The notes: a model not told the origin generated them from the letters alone. Counted from the stretch's first letter, positions 1-10,538 are shown. The stretch: DNA of 64,000 nt from Sparassis latifolia (GCA_018466975.1 CM031557.1:2542001-2606000), one strand, 5' to 3'. Numbers and translations are program-made.

Positions 1-576
1 CGGTTCGACCATGGCTCTGGAAGCATTAAATGTGTTCTCAAGTGCTCTCTCAAGAGACGGGCGGTCTCCCGTAAAAACCACTGAACTCACCGGTCACCGG
101 GCCATGTGAGAAGCTAAACGTTGCACAGCACTCACGAGAGTAAGATTCTCGTGATGGTGTGGCACACATGACATTTCACCGGATTTCCCTCGGACGCAAA
201 GACCATTGAACGACTAGCGGCCGTTGCAGCGGCTTGTTAGAAAGCTACTCTGATTAGAGCATTGAAATCGTTTGACAAACCCCAGAAATGAGTAATCATT
301 CAATGCACCCGCGGCACAATACGGCAGAAACAAATCCGAAGGTTGGAGATGACGTCGACGGTACGCTGTGTAAGTTCGCTGTAAGCAGGCGAGTTTTTTA
401 GCGCCGAAATATCGAAGAGTTCGGCGCTTGAAAGACAAAATACACATTCTGAGGCAGGTGGACAATGTACATGTAAACTAGAGCGAACCCAGCTATATAC
501 ATACCACGAAGTGGGGGATAGGCGTACGGAAACTAAGAGAAAACAGGAAGATACGAGCAACCGGAACTTCACGCCA
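1..576. other. Intergenic, left edge
   Basis: No open reading frame here resembles a known family. The stretch lies downstream of the minus-strand ALYREF gene and presumably holds its 3' UTR. I see no RNA gene or repeat. Confidence 0.5.
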
Positions 577-1605
577 TCACGCCATCTCGACATCCTCCTC
601 GACAGGCGCAGCTGCAGACGTCGGCGGCGGCGGCGGCGGCGCGGCCGGTGTGGGTGCAACGTCGTCCTTCATGAATGCATCAATCTCCATATCAAGCTCC
701 GCCGCCGTCTTCGGTTTCTTGGGCACTCGTGGGGGGCGAGCCGCCTTCGTCCGGATAGGTCCCGGTCCAGTCCTACTGTGTCTGTAGATGAGCGAGCTAC
801 GCATAGTGTAATCGCATTAGAGCAACTTACATAGCAGGCGCTGGCGCCTGGCTTTTTGCACCCTTGCCGCCCAGTCGATCGAGCAGAGGTGGCTTTTGTA
901 TGCGGTTAAGGAGGGATGACGGTGCGCTGGCCGCGCGGTTCTGCCGTGGGCGATGTGGTGCACCCGCGTGGAATGCAATCGACATAGGTTGACCTGAAGA
1001 AAGAGATAAGGATCAGTCCGATGATTTGAGGGAGTGAGCACCGCAGTAGGCGCGGTAACAGGCGACTTTACCCTTGGCCAATTTTCCGTCAAACCGCTGC
1101 TTCGCAGCTGCAGCATCCTCGGACGTTTCAAAGGTGATGATGGCTACACCGGACGAACGGCCGCTGCGGTCGTACTTCAAACGCGAACGAATCGAAAGGG
1201 GGCGCGATCGGTCTCTTTCAGGTGAACGTGGTGCAGTCGGAGCTTCGTACCCTGATCAATGGCTCACGAACAAGCGTGCCAATTTGTCCAAAGATTTGCT
1301 GCGAGAGTCAGGGGAAACCGTCAACCGGGCATGCGCGAGAAGGAGGTAGGAGCGCACAGTCAGGTCTTTGGGTGTCAATTCGTAGTGCAGGTTCGAGATA
1401 ATAAGCTTCGAAGTGGGAATGGTCGAGGTTGCGTTGATGTTGGAAGCGGCTGGAGACACTCCAGGAGCTTTGTCATGAAGCCATTCGCCCTCTGAGCCTC
1501 GCGGGCGGGATGCGGGTCGCTGGGAGGGTAGTGATGAGTCTGCTTTCAACAGGACGACAAAGAGTGACTCACGCTATACGGCTTTTTAGATCTGTTGAGA
1601 CTCAT
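577..1605 (-). CDS. ALYREF/Yra1-type mRNA export adaptor (RRM protein)
   Basis: This nuclear RNA-binding adaptor of the TREX pathway couples transcription and splicing to mRNA export through the Mex67/NXF1 receptor. The gene is read right to left. A 33-nt first exon (1573-1605) encodes MSLNRSKKPYS. After a 53-bp intron (1520-1572) comes a low-complexity linker and the start of one RRM (SKLIISNLHYELTPKDLT). Further exons continue the RRM with FGQIGTLVREPLIR, YDRSGRSSGVAIITFE and FDGKLAKG, which cover RNP2 to RNP1. The last exon (577-804) carries the C-terminal FoP-duplication-type segment (TAAELDMEIDAFMKDD), preceded by basic residues and followed by a polyproline run encoded by a CGG repeat near 625-640. 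The N-terminal start is inferred from splicing phase; an acceptor at 1540 would leave a 33-bp intron and the wrong phase. The family assignment is strong and the exact exon borders are inferred. Confidence 0.85.
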
Positions 1606-2858
1606 GATTGAAATAGCCAGAAGGTGTAAAAGAGCTGCTGGCAGTGCAGACGCTGTGCTTCTAAGCGGAGGTCGAGGTGGTTCGGTTCAAAGCCGTCGCG
1701 CGGCAAGGGCGGCAGATTCAGACGGAGCTCACTCATCTCGATGTAAAAGGAAGGTGACTAGGTTCACTGCTCTTGCACGACGAGCGACAGCCTGTGTTTT
1801 CACCTAGCTTCACGCAGTGCTGCAACGTTGACGAGATGTAATTTAAGGTGGGGTATGTAGTCTGGGGAACGTTCACCGTGTCGTCTGGACAACTGTCCTT
1901 GCGACATACGTTCGACGCATCGAGAGTGAGTTGGGACGGAGGAAAATCTGCTTGATCTTCCTCAAAACTGACCTCGTTATTGTCTATCTCGCTTAGCATA
2001 TCAATCTGATATCGCAAGGCCCAATCCAGATCATAAAGTAGTACAAGGGAGACCACTTTGGGAATGGCCTCTTGGCTTCTCGGGGGAGCTAAATTCCGTG
2101 AATTTATCCAAATAGTTGCGGCGGTAACTTACACACATTTGAGGCAGAACATGATATCAGTCGTTTGTCTTCAGGAAAAGAATGCTAAATCCATTCGACA
2201 CCTCGAACGCGGGGCGGGATACCCTGGACATCGTTTATTAGCACTGGACAGCTTCAACTAAATACATAATAATACTTACGAGTTTCTGTCGGTGTTTGGA
2301 TGCCAGTCCTCCTGCGAACAAAAAAATCCCCTGAACCGTTCTTCGTGCGCTTCGACAATTGCATGTCGGTTGAGTCATCATGCATAGGCCACAGTAGTTT
2401 TGGAGGCTTGTGAACGGAATATAATAATCACCTATGAAATATTCACATACACTCGTTATACATACTTCCTCCGGCATAGACGGATGGTCGTTTGGTAGGA
2501 CGCTTTCCTTGGTGCCATGGTGGAAATCCGAGAGCTACTATTGGAGCGGTCAAAAGACCCTCTTCTGACTATTCCATGAATAAGACGCCACTGACCATTA
2601 TAAATTATTTATGCCGACTGTGGCTTTTGTGGGTCCACCTCGTGTCAAACAATGGGAAGGCCAAGACTCGAGGGCCATATCACGTCCGCTAGGCTTACTA
2701 CCAGACGCCCGGCAGCTTGGCTGTCGGAGCATCGGAGTTTGAAGCCGTGGCTTATACCCCCTCGCCTTCTCCTCATCTCTACTTCCACCATCGCCACCAG
2801 ACGACATCTGCTTGGCTGTACGTGTCTGCACCTACTCTCGCCCTCTTCCACACCGCAA
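1606..2858. other. Intergenic, possible minor ORFs
   Basis: Two minus-strand open frames (about 1733-2056 and 2238-2477) have no recognisable domain and no convincing splice connection. The second half is the upstream region of the plus-strand KEN-box gene. I support no gene here. Confidence 0.4.
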
Positions 2859-3728
2859 ATGGCTTTCACGATTTTCCGTGATGATGCGCCTCCATCTGAG
2901 GTCGAGCCCTCTGCAGAGGTGGCCACACCATCTCCCATGAGAGCTATCGCTCCTCTCAATGCTAGTTCCCTGATTGTTTTCCGTCCTGACAAGGAAAACA
3001 TCGACCCGTTAACCGGCCTACGCTCCAATACGGAGTTATCAAGCAAGAAACGCAAAACCAATGTGTTGGCCACCAAAATTCATGCTCCGCCACCTTCGAA
3101 GAAGGCAAAGGAGTCGAAGGACTCCAAGAATCGCGTCGAGAAAACGACGTCAGCTGCAAGGGTCCGCGTTGTGGCCGATAAAAAACGCGGAGGGTCGAAG
3201 CGAGTTGGGGGCGCGGGACCCAGCCGGGCCAGGCGATCGCCTTCACTGCCGCGGGTCGTGGAAGAGGTGGACGAGAGAACAGACCGAGATGGCGTGTCGC
3301 AGGGCGCAATCAACTCGCGCTGCTACGAGTTGACGGTGCTTCCGCTTGCGGATATTTCAGAGGCGTATGAAGCGGTGCCATCATTGGAGGCAGATCTCGT
3401 TGCTCTTGTTGAAGACGTTAAGGATGTCCTCACGAAGGTACGCACGTTTATCTATTGTTTCTTACATCCTTCTAATCTTTGTGCTACTCAGGCACTGGAG
3501 GTGGGAGGCACAGAGACTTCTCGTGGCGTTTCTCCGGTACCGGTGTTGAAGTCGGTGTCTCCTGTTCGCCCTAGAGGAAGCGTCTCCACCTCCGCCACTC
3601 CTGAGCGCGAGGGGATTCATTCTACGTTCACCTTTTCTTCACCGTCCCCGTCAGGAAAGCGCTATGCAGCGTCGAAGAGGCTGCCGAAGCACAGTTTCTC
3701 CGATGCCGTCATCGAAGTGAAGCATTGA
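2859..3728 (+). CDS. Hypothetical KEN-box protein with N-terminal ABBA-like motif
   Basis: No catalytic domain is visible. Two exons (2859-3437 and 3492-3728, 54-bp intron) give 271 residues. The ATG at 2859 is preferred over an upstream in-frame ATG at 2652 because the protein then opens with MAFTIFRDD. Residues 3-8 (FTIFRD) fit the ABBA consensus F-x-[ILV]-[FHY]-x-[DE], and residues 45-47 are a KEN box within RPDKENIDPLTG. A lysine/arginine-rich middle with likely nuclear localisation signals follows (KKRKTN, PPSKKAKES), then acidic and Ser/Pro-rich segments. KEN and ABBA motifs are known to bind Cdc20/Cdh1. An N-terminal KEN box followed by a basic stretch resembles the layout of securins and of small APC/C inhibitors. 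That function is inferred from short motifs only. The Mad3 protein at 13.5-15.3 kb shares the same FRD core. Confidence 0.7.
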   Translation: MAFTIFRDDAPPSEVEPSAEVATPSPMRAIAPLNASSLIVFRPDKENIDPLTGLRSNTELSSKKRKTNVLATKIHAPPPSKKAKESKDSKNRVEKTTSAARVRVVADKKRGGSKRVGGAGPSRARRSPSLPRVVEEVDERTDRDGVSQGAINSRCYELTVLPLADISEAYEAVPSLEADLVALVEDVKDVLTKVRTFIYCFLHPSNLCATQALEVGGTETSRGVSPVPVLKSVSPVRPRGSVSTSATPEREGIHSTFTFSSPSPSGKRYAASKRLPKHSFSDAVIEVKH

Positions 3729-4302
3729 TGGCGACTTCACGATACCCTCAGCACACTTCCATCGATTGGCCGTGCATTATCATTGTCACATACTCAGTGC
3801 CCCACACCGACACGTCCACCGAATAGGATCCCTGTGTCGCGGTGGCCGATTTATCTCGTCTCTCATACATATGTTTCCCACATCTGTTTCCCACATCTAC
3901 ATCTGCTACATTGACTTATCGATTCGTTCACATCTTGCTCACGGACTACTATCGCGCATCTTCCGTATCTCCAACACATCTGCATCGTGATTTTCGTCGG
4001 GTTACATCTGTCTGGATCGGCGGTTTCATACCTTGGCATATTCCGCGTTACCTCCCTAGCGTACGCCTCACCTTGGATTGGATTGCAAGCAATGTGTAGC
4101 ATGGCTCGTGCATAGTTTACTTAACCCACGTCCGTCCGAATGTCTCATTCTACTGATCCTCGTCTTGTCCAATGGAATTATTCTTGTTTGGATATCACGT
4201 GGAGACGTGTCTTCCAGAGCGCGTCGGCGCGCAGCAGCCTGCTCAACTAGCAGCGCTCTTTCCTTTTGTCCAGCGAATAGACTACAATATAGAGCGTAGA
4301 AA
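3729..4302. other. Intergenic
   Basis: This is the 3' flank of the KEN-box gene and the promoter region of the PAQR gene. It is rich in pyrimidines near 3760-3990. No coding sequence is supported. Confidence 0.5.
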
Positions 4303-5776
4303 ATGCCGTCCTTGGTACAAAACTTAATGGAAAGATCGTGAGTCATTCCGCCAACCATTTTCTGACCATGGACCTACCTACCGCTACCCATAGAGTCAAA
4401 CCTCCGAGGGCGCACCAGACTTACCCAGAACACCAGTAGAACTCCATCCCATAAAGCCGACTCGCAGGACGTTGACATGGCTGGAGATCCCTGACTGGCA
4501 AAAAGATAACGAATATATCCTGACGGGGTACAGAAGGTGAGCGACCGTCCACTCCCCGGCTTCGGCTGGTCGCTGCGGCTAAACACCGGCAGACTATGGC
4601 AAACTCAACCTATGCACATCTAGGGTCCAGTCCAGCTGGCGGGGTTGTGCCGCTTCGGTTTTTGGATGTACGTGAAAGTTTTCTTATCCTCGACGCTTGG
4701 GCGCCGACGATCTATGGTCCGACTCTGATGGCGTTGATTCTTACGGACTAGATTTGCATAATGAGACAGGCGAGTGAATCTTCGAGGTACTCCGTTCATT
4801 TATGAATACACTAAACTGTTGTTTCGTGAAGTAAACATCCACAGCCACCTCGGGGGCGCGGTGCTTTTCGCTGCGCTGCTGTGCACGTTCCAGCAGGTGT
4901 ACTTTGTCCACTACGAAACCGCGACCGCAGTAGACGTAGTAGCGTTTATGATCTTCCTTTCGAGTGCTGTGTTCTGCTTGCTCTCGAGTGCGTTCTACCA
5001 CACGTTCACCGTACACTCGCAAGAGGTATGTCGACGGCCTCTCCATTCGTTCTCTACTGAGCTTGGCTGACGCGTAGATATCGTCTCGATGTAATGCTGT
5101 CGACTACGGGGGTATCGTCGGTGGGTACTTGCTCAAGTTTGTATATTGAAACCACTGACTCATCTGGACACTGCAGTGCTGATCGTGGGGTCGTTCATTC
5201 CTTGCGTCTACTACGGTTTCTACTGCGACAAGTACTACCAAATATTCTACTCCTCGCTCATCATTGTCGCGGGTCTCGGTAAGCATATCATAATGCCTCT
5301 CCGACACTCGACTTAGCCGCGTCGCTCTGACCAGGTGCCGCCTACATCGTACTCAACCCGGAGTACCGCAAGCCAACCCACAGAAGCGCACGCACGAAGG
5401 TGTTCATTGCACTAGGGCTTGCTGCCGTCTTCCCGGTCTCGCACGGGCTGGTCACGCACGGCTTCGACAGGCTCTGTTATGAGATGGGCTTCCAATGGCT
5501 CCTCATCTCCGGCTTCCTGTACATTTCGGGTGCGCTGCTGTAGTGCGTAGCTTATCGTCCTTCGCCGTGCGGTGACTAACGTGCTGTGGTCTTTTCAATC
5601 CGATATCCAGCGCGAATCGTATCCCGGAACGTTTTTCGCCAGGGACGTTCGACCACTTCTTTTCGTCCCACCAGATATTCCATTTCCACGTTGTCCTGGC
5701 AGCTCTTTCGCATTACGCATGCATCTTGACCGTATTCGATCATTGGCATAGCCGCATAGAACAGTGTCCCATCTAG
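4303..5776 (+). CDS. PAQR/Izh family (adiponectin-receptor/hemolysin III-like) membrane protein
   Basis: This is a multi-pass membrane protein of the progestin/adipoQ receptor family; the yeast Izh members affect zinc and lipid homeostasis. The conserved core is rebuilt from several exons: DWQKDNEYILTGYRR (exon 4394-4536), SSWRGCAASVFG (4624-4667), an 18-nt exon (4752-4769) completing YLHNETV, then NIHSHLGGAVLF from 4832. SSAFYHTF and the C-terminal SHQIFHFHV segment supply the histidines of the family metal site. Hydrophobic segments follow in order, including VLIVGSFIPCVYYGFYC and VFIALGLAAVFPVSHG. The stop is TAG at 5774-5776. The likely start is ATG 4303 with a 12-nt first coding exon (donor 4315, acceptor ending 4393); this is the least certain part. 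The intron after the 18-nt exon appears to be GC-AG. Confidence 0.88.
4752..4769 (+). other. 18-nt microexon in the PAQR gene, followed by a GC-AG intron
   Basis: The preceding exon ends GGA-T before a GTACGT donor at 4668. Joining T to AT at 4752 gives Tyr, then TTG CAT AAT GAG ACA G. The next exon starts at 4832 with TA AAC ATC. Only this joining yields the family motif YLHNETVNIHSHL. The downstream intron (4770-4831, 62 bp) begins GCGAGT and ends AAG, with CTAAAC as a plausible branch site near 4811. Confidence 0.75.
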
Positions 5777-5991
5777 ACGGGGACGTCTCCATCTCATCCG
5801 CCCCGAGGTAAATAGAGTCGCACTACTTAGATATTCTATATTCTCGGCACTGTCGCGTTCAAGGTGTTCCTACGAGCATGTTGAAGTGATATCATAGCAG
5901 CTGGATTGATTAGGGTATGGTGTGCTGCAAGGAAGTAAACTAAGCTTCACCACTGGGCATCGTGCAGGCACCCATAGATATCTGACGACCA

Positions 5992-6575
5992 TTATGTCAA
6001 CGACAACTTGTCCTTCCGGCTCACCCCCCTCACCCGTCCCATCTGCCTCTCAAGCTCCAGCTGTTTCCGCCTCTCGTCCAGCCTCCTTTGCGCTATCCAC
6101 TCCTCCCTGCCGCGCCGCTCACGCTCCAGTAAACGCGCGCGCTGCTCCCGCGTCGGCGTCCACTTGCTCTTCAAAACGCGGCGCACGGCCTCCGGACTGA
6201 TGCAGAACCGCTCCGCGAGGACGGGCGTGGTGAACAGCTCGGGGTCCGTCGCGTGCAACGAGCGCAGCCCGTCCATCGCGTCGCGTGAGAGTTTGCGCGG
6301 CGGCGCCCAGCCCTCCGGGAATGCCTGCTTCATCGCTGCACGGTGCGCTGAGAATTCTTCTGGTGTAGGACCCTGTGCATGTTTCTTCCGCCGTGGGGCG
6401 GGGTGTGCACAGCAGATGAGTCTGCCGCGTCGGGATCGTGCACGAGCGAGAGGGGTGCTGGTCCTCCACCTGTGCGCCAGTTCTTGCGTGTCAGGCCCGA
6501 GACAGTCGAGTAGAGGTTGATGAAGGTGCGCGCTGCGGGCCCAGTGATCGTTAGGGAGCGCGGAATGGTGAGCAT
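5992..6575 (-). CDS. Rrg9/neugrin-like mitochondrial protein
   Basis: Fungal Rrg9 and animal neugrin act in mitochondrial genome maintenance and mitoribosome assembly. The N-terminus (MLTIPRSLTITGPAARTF) is hydrophobic and basic, as in a mitochondrial presequence. The diagnostic core is in the main exon: LSRDAMDGLRSLH, then FTTPVLAERFCISPEAVRR, then LKSKWTPT, followed by an Arg/Glu-rich helical tail to the stop at 5992. The two frames are joined by an inferred intron of roughly 70 bp: the donor GTGCAC follows PAPLSL and the acceptor CAG precedes GPTPEEF. An unspliced reading starting further upstream would lose the presequence. Confidence 0.8.
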
Positions 6576-7382
6576 GGCGGTCGAGAGGACCCCCGACAAT
6601 TGGTGAATAGGCCTGATCCGGAGAGGGCAAAAATGTCCGTTGGGAAAAGGCCGTCTTTGGCCCAAAATGTCCGTGGCCTCACCGCTTTTTTTGCCTTCGC
6701 GGTCCGTCGGCGTCAGGCCTAGCGTTGGTTTCTGAAAAGGTAATTTTGGGCGCTTCTGATGCGGCCGCTGCGCCGCCTCATCTATTCGGCCTTCCCCGCC
6801 AGGCTTCCACAAGCGTTTGTCCGTAACTGGCTCAGGACCTTCCCCAACGGAGGTCAAGAAGCATAGCCCAATATTTTTGCAGAAAAACCTCCAGAAATGG
6901 TTAAAGTAAAGCACACAGAAAAACTGTGGAAAAAGAATAAAGTATTTCTCCAGGAAAAAGATTCTCAGCTGCTGATTGGACAATCACAGTATTTCCCACG
7001 AAAATTCATTATAGTTTCTTCAAAGTTTTTTCTCGTGGTTTACTTTATGAATTTTCTCAGGGTATTTCCCTGAGAAATACTATGCGTGTTGTGCGCGCGG
7101 TCGAGCTGTGTGAGATTGGTCCGGGAAGAAGCGTCGAGCCAGTAAATTTTGGAACTCAGCGACTGCAGAAATAGTATATTTTCAACTCCGACTGCAGTAG
7201 AAACAGAGAATTCTGATTGGCGGGAGATGGAGTCGATTATGATAGTCGCACGGGAGGTCACAGCAGGACCGTGACAGCCTTGCTCGTATAGGTACCTCTA
7301 CTTGGCTTGATCAAGGCCTGCTTTCAATCTCGCCCCGCTTTCGTGATCTCTTCCTCTCCAAGTTCACTCTTTCTTGTCCACC
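6576..7382. promoter_or_regulatory. Divergent promoter region between Rrg9-like and coactosin genes
   Basis: This 807-bp stretch separates two divergently transcribed genes. It contains inverted CCAAT elements (ATTGG near 6974 and 7215), the second inside TTGGCGGGA. An 11-bp direct repeat AAAATGTCCGT occurs at 6630-6640 and 6664-6674. Several GTATTTC-type AT-rich repeats lie between 6930 and 7080. No coding sequence is supported. Confidence 0.5.
7053..7077. repeat. Perfect 10-bp inverted repeat
   Basis: TTTCTCAGGG at 7053-7062 and CCCTGAGAAA at 7068-7077 flank a 5-nt loop TATTT. It lies in the promoter region upstream of coactosin. It could be a cruciform, a dimeric protein-binding site or a remnant of a small element. 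Confidence 0.7.
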
Positions 7383-8086
7383 ATGGCCGACGTTTCGGAC
7401 ACGAAGATCGGCGAAGGTGCGTGCCTTCAGCGCGGCTGCAGAGGATCGACGTCGCGTGACACCCGACGCGCTGGATGCAGCGTACCAGGACGTGCGTGAT
7501 GACAAGACGGAGACGAACTGGCTGCTCCTCGATTACGAGGTGCGCACAATCGCACCAAGCCGTGGTTTGTACCGAGCTCACTTTTCCCGTCGACGCGTGC
7601 CATTACCACCATGGCAGTCCGATCGCTCTGACAAGCTGCACCTAACGGCGACGGGGACCGGAGGACTGGATGAGCTGCGCGAACAGCTGAACGACTCCAC
7701 GGCGTCCTACGCATACGCCCGGGTCCAGTACGCGAACGACAAAGAGTCTAAGCGCGAGAAATTCATCTATGTGGTGTGGGTTGGACCGCAGTGCAAGATC
7801 ATGCGCAAGGCCAAGGCGCGAACGCTTTCTGAATACATTTACGCGCGTGCGATAGGCTTATATGCGGTCGTCTAGAGCTCAGTGCATTCCGGGGACGTGA
7901 AGAGCGTGTTGCACGCGTACTCTATCGAGGTTGCGGCGCGAGAGAACGACGATCTCAAGGAAGAGCCGATCGTCGCTCGATTGCGGAAGGTCTGTGGTGC
8001 ATCTACATGATTTAATTTACTGAGCTTTGACGCTTTGGCCCTTTTCTGCTGACCAGGCTGGCGGAGCGAGCTATGACGGTGTTTAA
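7383..8086 (+). CDS. Coactosin-like ADF-H domain protein
   Basis: Coactosins bind actin filaments through a single ADF-homology domain. The ATG at 7383 opens MADVSDTKIGE, and a GTGCGT intron follows. The domain then reads AYQDVRDDKTETNWLLLDYE, SDRSDKLHLTATGTGG, DELREQLNDS, YAYARVQYANDKESKREKF, VVWVGPQCKIMRKAK, SSVHSGDVKSVLHAYSIEV, and ends LRKAGGASYDGV at the TAA at 8084-8086. The small size, the central VVWVGP strand and the KAGGA(S/N)YD ending are all as in the family. The intron between RKAK and SSVHSGD has no usable GT donor close by and may start with GC (about 7816), ending TAG at 7875. It shares actin biology with AIP1 about 2.5 kb downstream. Confidence 0.87.
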
Positions 8087-8328
8087 TCGTTCTCTTCACC
8101 GTATGTACGTATCTGATCGGAGTTGTGGTGGGCCCTGTGTGATACCATCTTGTAAATTCACTGGCACTCCTTTGAAGAGGGAAAATCGTGTGCGGCGTCC
8201 CCGAGACCAACGGTGCTCTGGCGTTCTTCGTGTGCGTCCACCAGAGGTCATCAATCGACAACAGCATTTTGTGGACAGGTATACAACATTCATCAGGACT
8301 TCTACCCCAACATGTATATAATTCTAGA

Positions 8329-9198
8329 TCAGTTCTGAACTTGTTGGGCAAACGTCTTCAGATTCTCGATTCCCTCTTCGTCCAGCCGCATGCCCATCCA
8401 CTCGGACATAGCACTTGCCTTCAGCTTCTGCTCGTAAAAATCTATAGACGGCTGGTTCCACTGCACATGCAAAATAATCAGTGTAAACATTCAACGATTA
8501 TCCAAAGACGACTCACCTTCAACACCGACCAGTCCAAGCGACCGCATTTCTAGCAAACAATGATTCAGCTCTTCGTGCATATAACTCACACTAGGGCTAC
8601 CTTCTCTTGCGCTATTCTTCCCAGCTCGCCGAACAACGCCTTGCCGACACCGGTACCTCTATATTCAGGCTCGACGTACAAATCCTCGAGCTTCAAGAAC
8701 GTATCAGGACCAGAAACGAATAGCATTGCAAAGGCGGCTCGGGCCCGGCGTACGTACATACAAGCCTGGGCTTCCAGTCCAGGTGGAATAATTGAAGAAA
8801 TACATAGCCATGCCTATAGGCTTTCCGGGAGCAGAGAGAGTGCCCGCGAAGGCCAAGAGAGTGTGCGCGTACGGTGTCTCGAAAAGATTCTTGCGCAGCT
8901 GCAATTCCTGCGTGAAGGGATAGTCCAAGATTACCAAGAAACAGACTGACAAGTTCTGGGGTAGCCTTGACGGAATCGGGCGCCTTTTCATACGTCGCCT
9001 GACTCGACAAGCAGCATCAGCCCTAGGTGCGAGGTAGAGAGTGTATAAGCGAACAAATGACATACAAGAGCGATGATCAGGTGCAGGATGGCATCCTGCC
9101 AGTGCTTGCGAAATTAGGATCTTACGGGAATATGTGAAACAACGCACGTACCACATCCTCTACTGTAGCCGGGCGAATAAAAAAGAAGGCTTGGACAT
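8329..9198 (-). CDS. GNAT acetyltransferase, spermidine/spermine N1-acetyltransferase-like
   Basis: GNAT enzymes transfer acetyl from acetyl-CoA to amines; this subfamily includes diamine acetyltransferases. Read right to left, exons give IRPATVEDV, DAILHLIIAL, ATYEKAPDSVKATPE, LRKNLFETPYAHTLLAFAG, PIGMAMYFFNYSTWTG, PGLYLEDLYVEPEYRG, the acetyl-CoA loop RGTGVGKALFGEL, then RLDWSVLKWNQPSIDFYE and a C-terminus EWMGMRLDEEG. Order and spacing fit the family. The expected start, MSKPSFF at 9198, is one base out of frame with IRPATVEDV: the A-run at 9179-9184 has six bases on the plus strand where seven would keep the frame open. This may be a sequence error, a true frameshift or an unrecognised upstream exon. 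Confidence 0.78.
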
Positions 9199-9384
9199 CG
9201 CAGCACAGAGAGAGAAATTGACTCGAAAGATATTATGGGCGGCTAATGAGATGCTCGCGTGGGTTTTATTGATGCGTTGTGTGGTCGTGTTGTGGGTGAA
9301 CCTTATTTTCTCGAGGACGCGCACACGCATCTCGAGTCCAAAATTCCTCCGCAGAGTCGTTGACCCCGATCCTCCTCTTACACG

Positions 9385-10045
9385 ATGGATCCAGCAAAAT
9401 TAGCCAAGCTGCAGGCGCAGGCCGCAGCCAACAGGATCGGTGAGCTCGTTGTCACCCTCGATGTCCCCGACCCATTCCACCGTCGCTTACACATTCGACC
9501 GCTCTTTCGCGCCGCAGGTGGGAAGGGCACTGTACGACGCAAGATCGTCCGGAAGGCGAAGTCCTCGACAGCGCAGGACGACAAAAAGCTCCAGGGCGCA
9601 CTCAAGAAGCTCAACGTGCAGCCCATTCCCGGCGTCGAGGAGGTCAATATGTTCAGGGAGGACGGGAACGTGTTGCACTTCACCGCGCCCAAAGGTACGC
9701 CCCCGCACCTTCTCTGTATCCGCAGGCTGATCGGGTGCATCGACCCCGCTTGTGTCTGCGAACCGCGCTGCAGTGCACGCGGCCGTTGCCGCCAATACAT
9801 TCGCCGTGTACGGCGCGGGCCACGTGAAGGAGCTCACCGAGCTCGTTCCCGGCATCCTCAACCAGCTCGGCCCCGACTCGCTCGCGTCCCTCCGCAAACT
9901 TGCCGAGTCCTACCAGGCCATCCAGCAGAGCCAGCAGCGACCGCAGAACGCGGGCGCGGTTGACGATGACGACGACGACGTTCCGGATTTGGTAGAGAAC
10001 TTCGACACCGTGGAGGATAAAACTGCCGAGACCAACCTCGACTGA
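9385..10045 (+). CDS. EGD1: Nascent polypeptide-associated complex subunit beta (NAC-beta/BTF3)
   Basis: NAC-beta pairs with NAC-alpha at the ribosomal exit tunnel and protects nascent chains. Three exons encode about 165 residues. [18 protein letters not shown] is followed by [15 protein letters not shown], which contains the RRKxVRK ribosome-binding motif. The NAC domain follows: [43 protein letters not shown] and [15 protein letters not shown]. The acidic tail ([16 protein letters not shown]) ends at the TGA at 10043-10045. Length and domain order match the family, and no anomaly is seen. Confidence 0.95.
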
Positions 10046-10538
10046 GCGGTGGGGGCAGCGATTGGGCGAGCTGCGTGCAGCAGCGGATATGGGCGCTTAA
10101 TCGGTGAGAGTCCTATGTTGAGAGGTGGACAGAAGAGGGTCGAAAGAACGGATCCGTACCGTGTTTACTTCCTTCGTCTCGCATTTTCGCTAAAATAATC
10201 CGCTCGTGCCTCCGCGCTGCGCGATCCTCACTCCTTTTCTCGGTTTTCATCCGCTCCATGCCTTGCTGTCATCTATAGGTCTCTTTGTCTCTGCATACGT
10301 ACGATGTTTCAATGACTGCATTGTAAAACCATCGCATACCATCATCTGGCGTCATCAAGGGTGTCATCCCAGTCTTGCAGATCTCTGGAAGGTATTTGGT
10401 GCTTACGATCCACCAGGATCTTTAGATCTAGTGCTTCGTATATCGGCCGTGATATCGAACCGTGACACCGTGTAGTTATACAAACGTATGCTTCTCATCG
10501 TACACCATCGGTGAAAATCAGTATGGTTAATCCTTGTA
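10046..10538. other. Convergent 3' flanks
   Basis: This lies between the ends of NAC-beta (plus) and AIP1 (minus). It is T-rich in places, consistent with 3' UTRs. No coding sequence is supported. Confidence 0.55.

Noticed and set aside
1540..1572. 33-bp first intron in ALYREF using the nearest CAG acceptor
   Set aside because: Too short for a fungal intron and out of phase; the acceptor at 1520 gives a 53-bp intron in phase.
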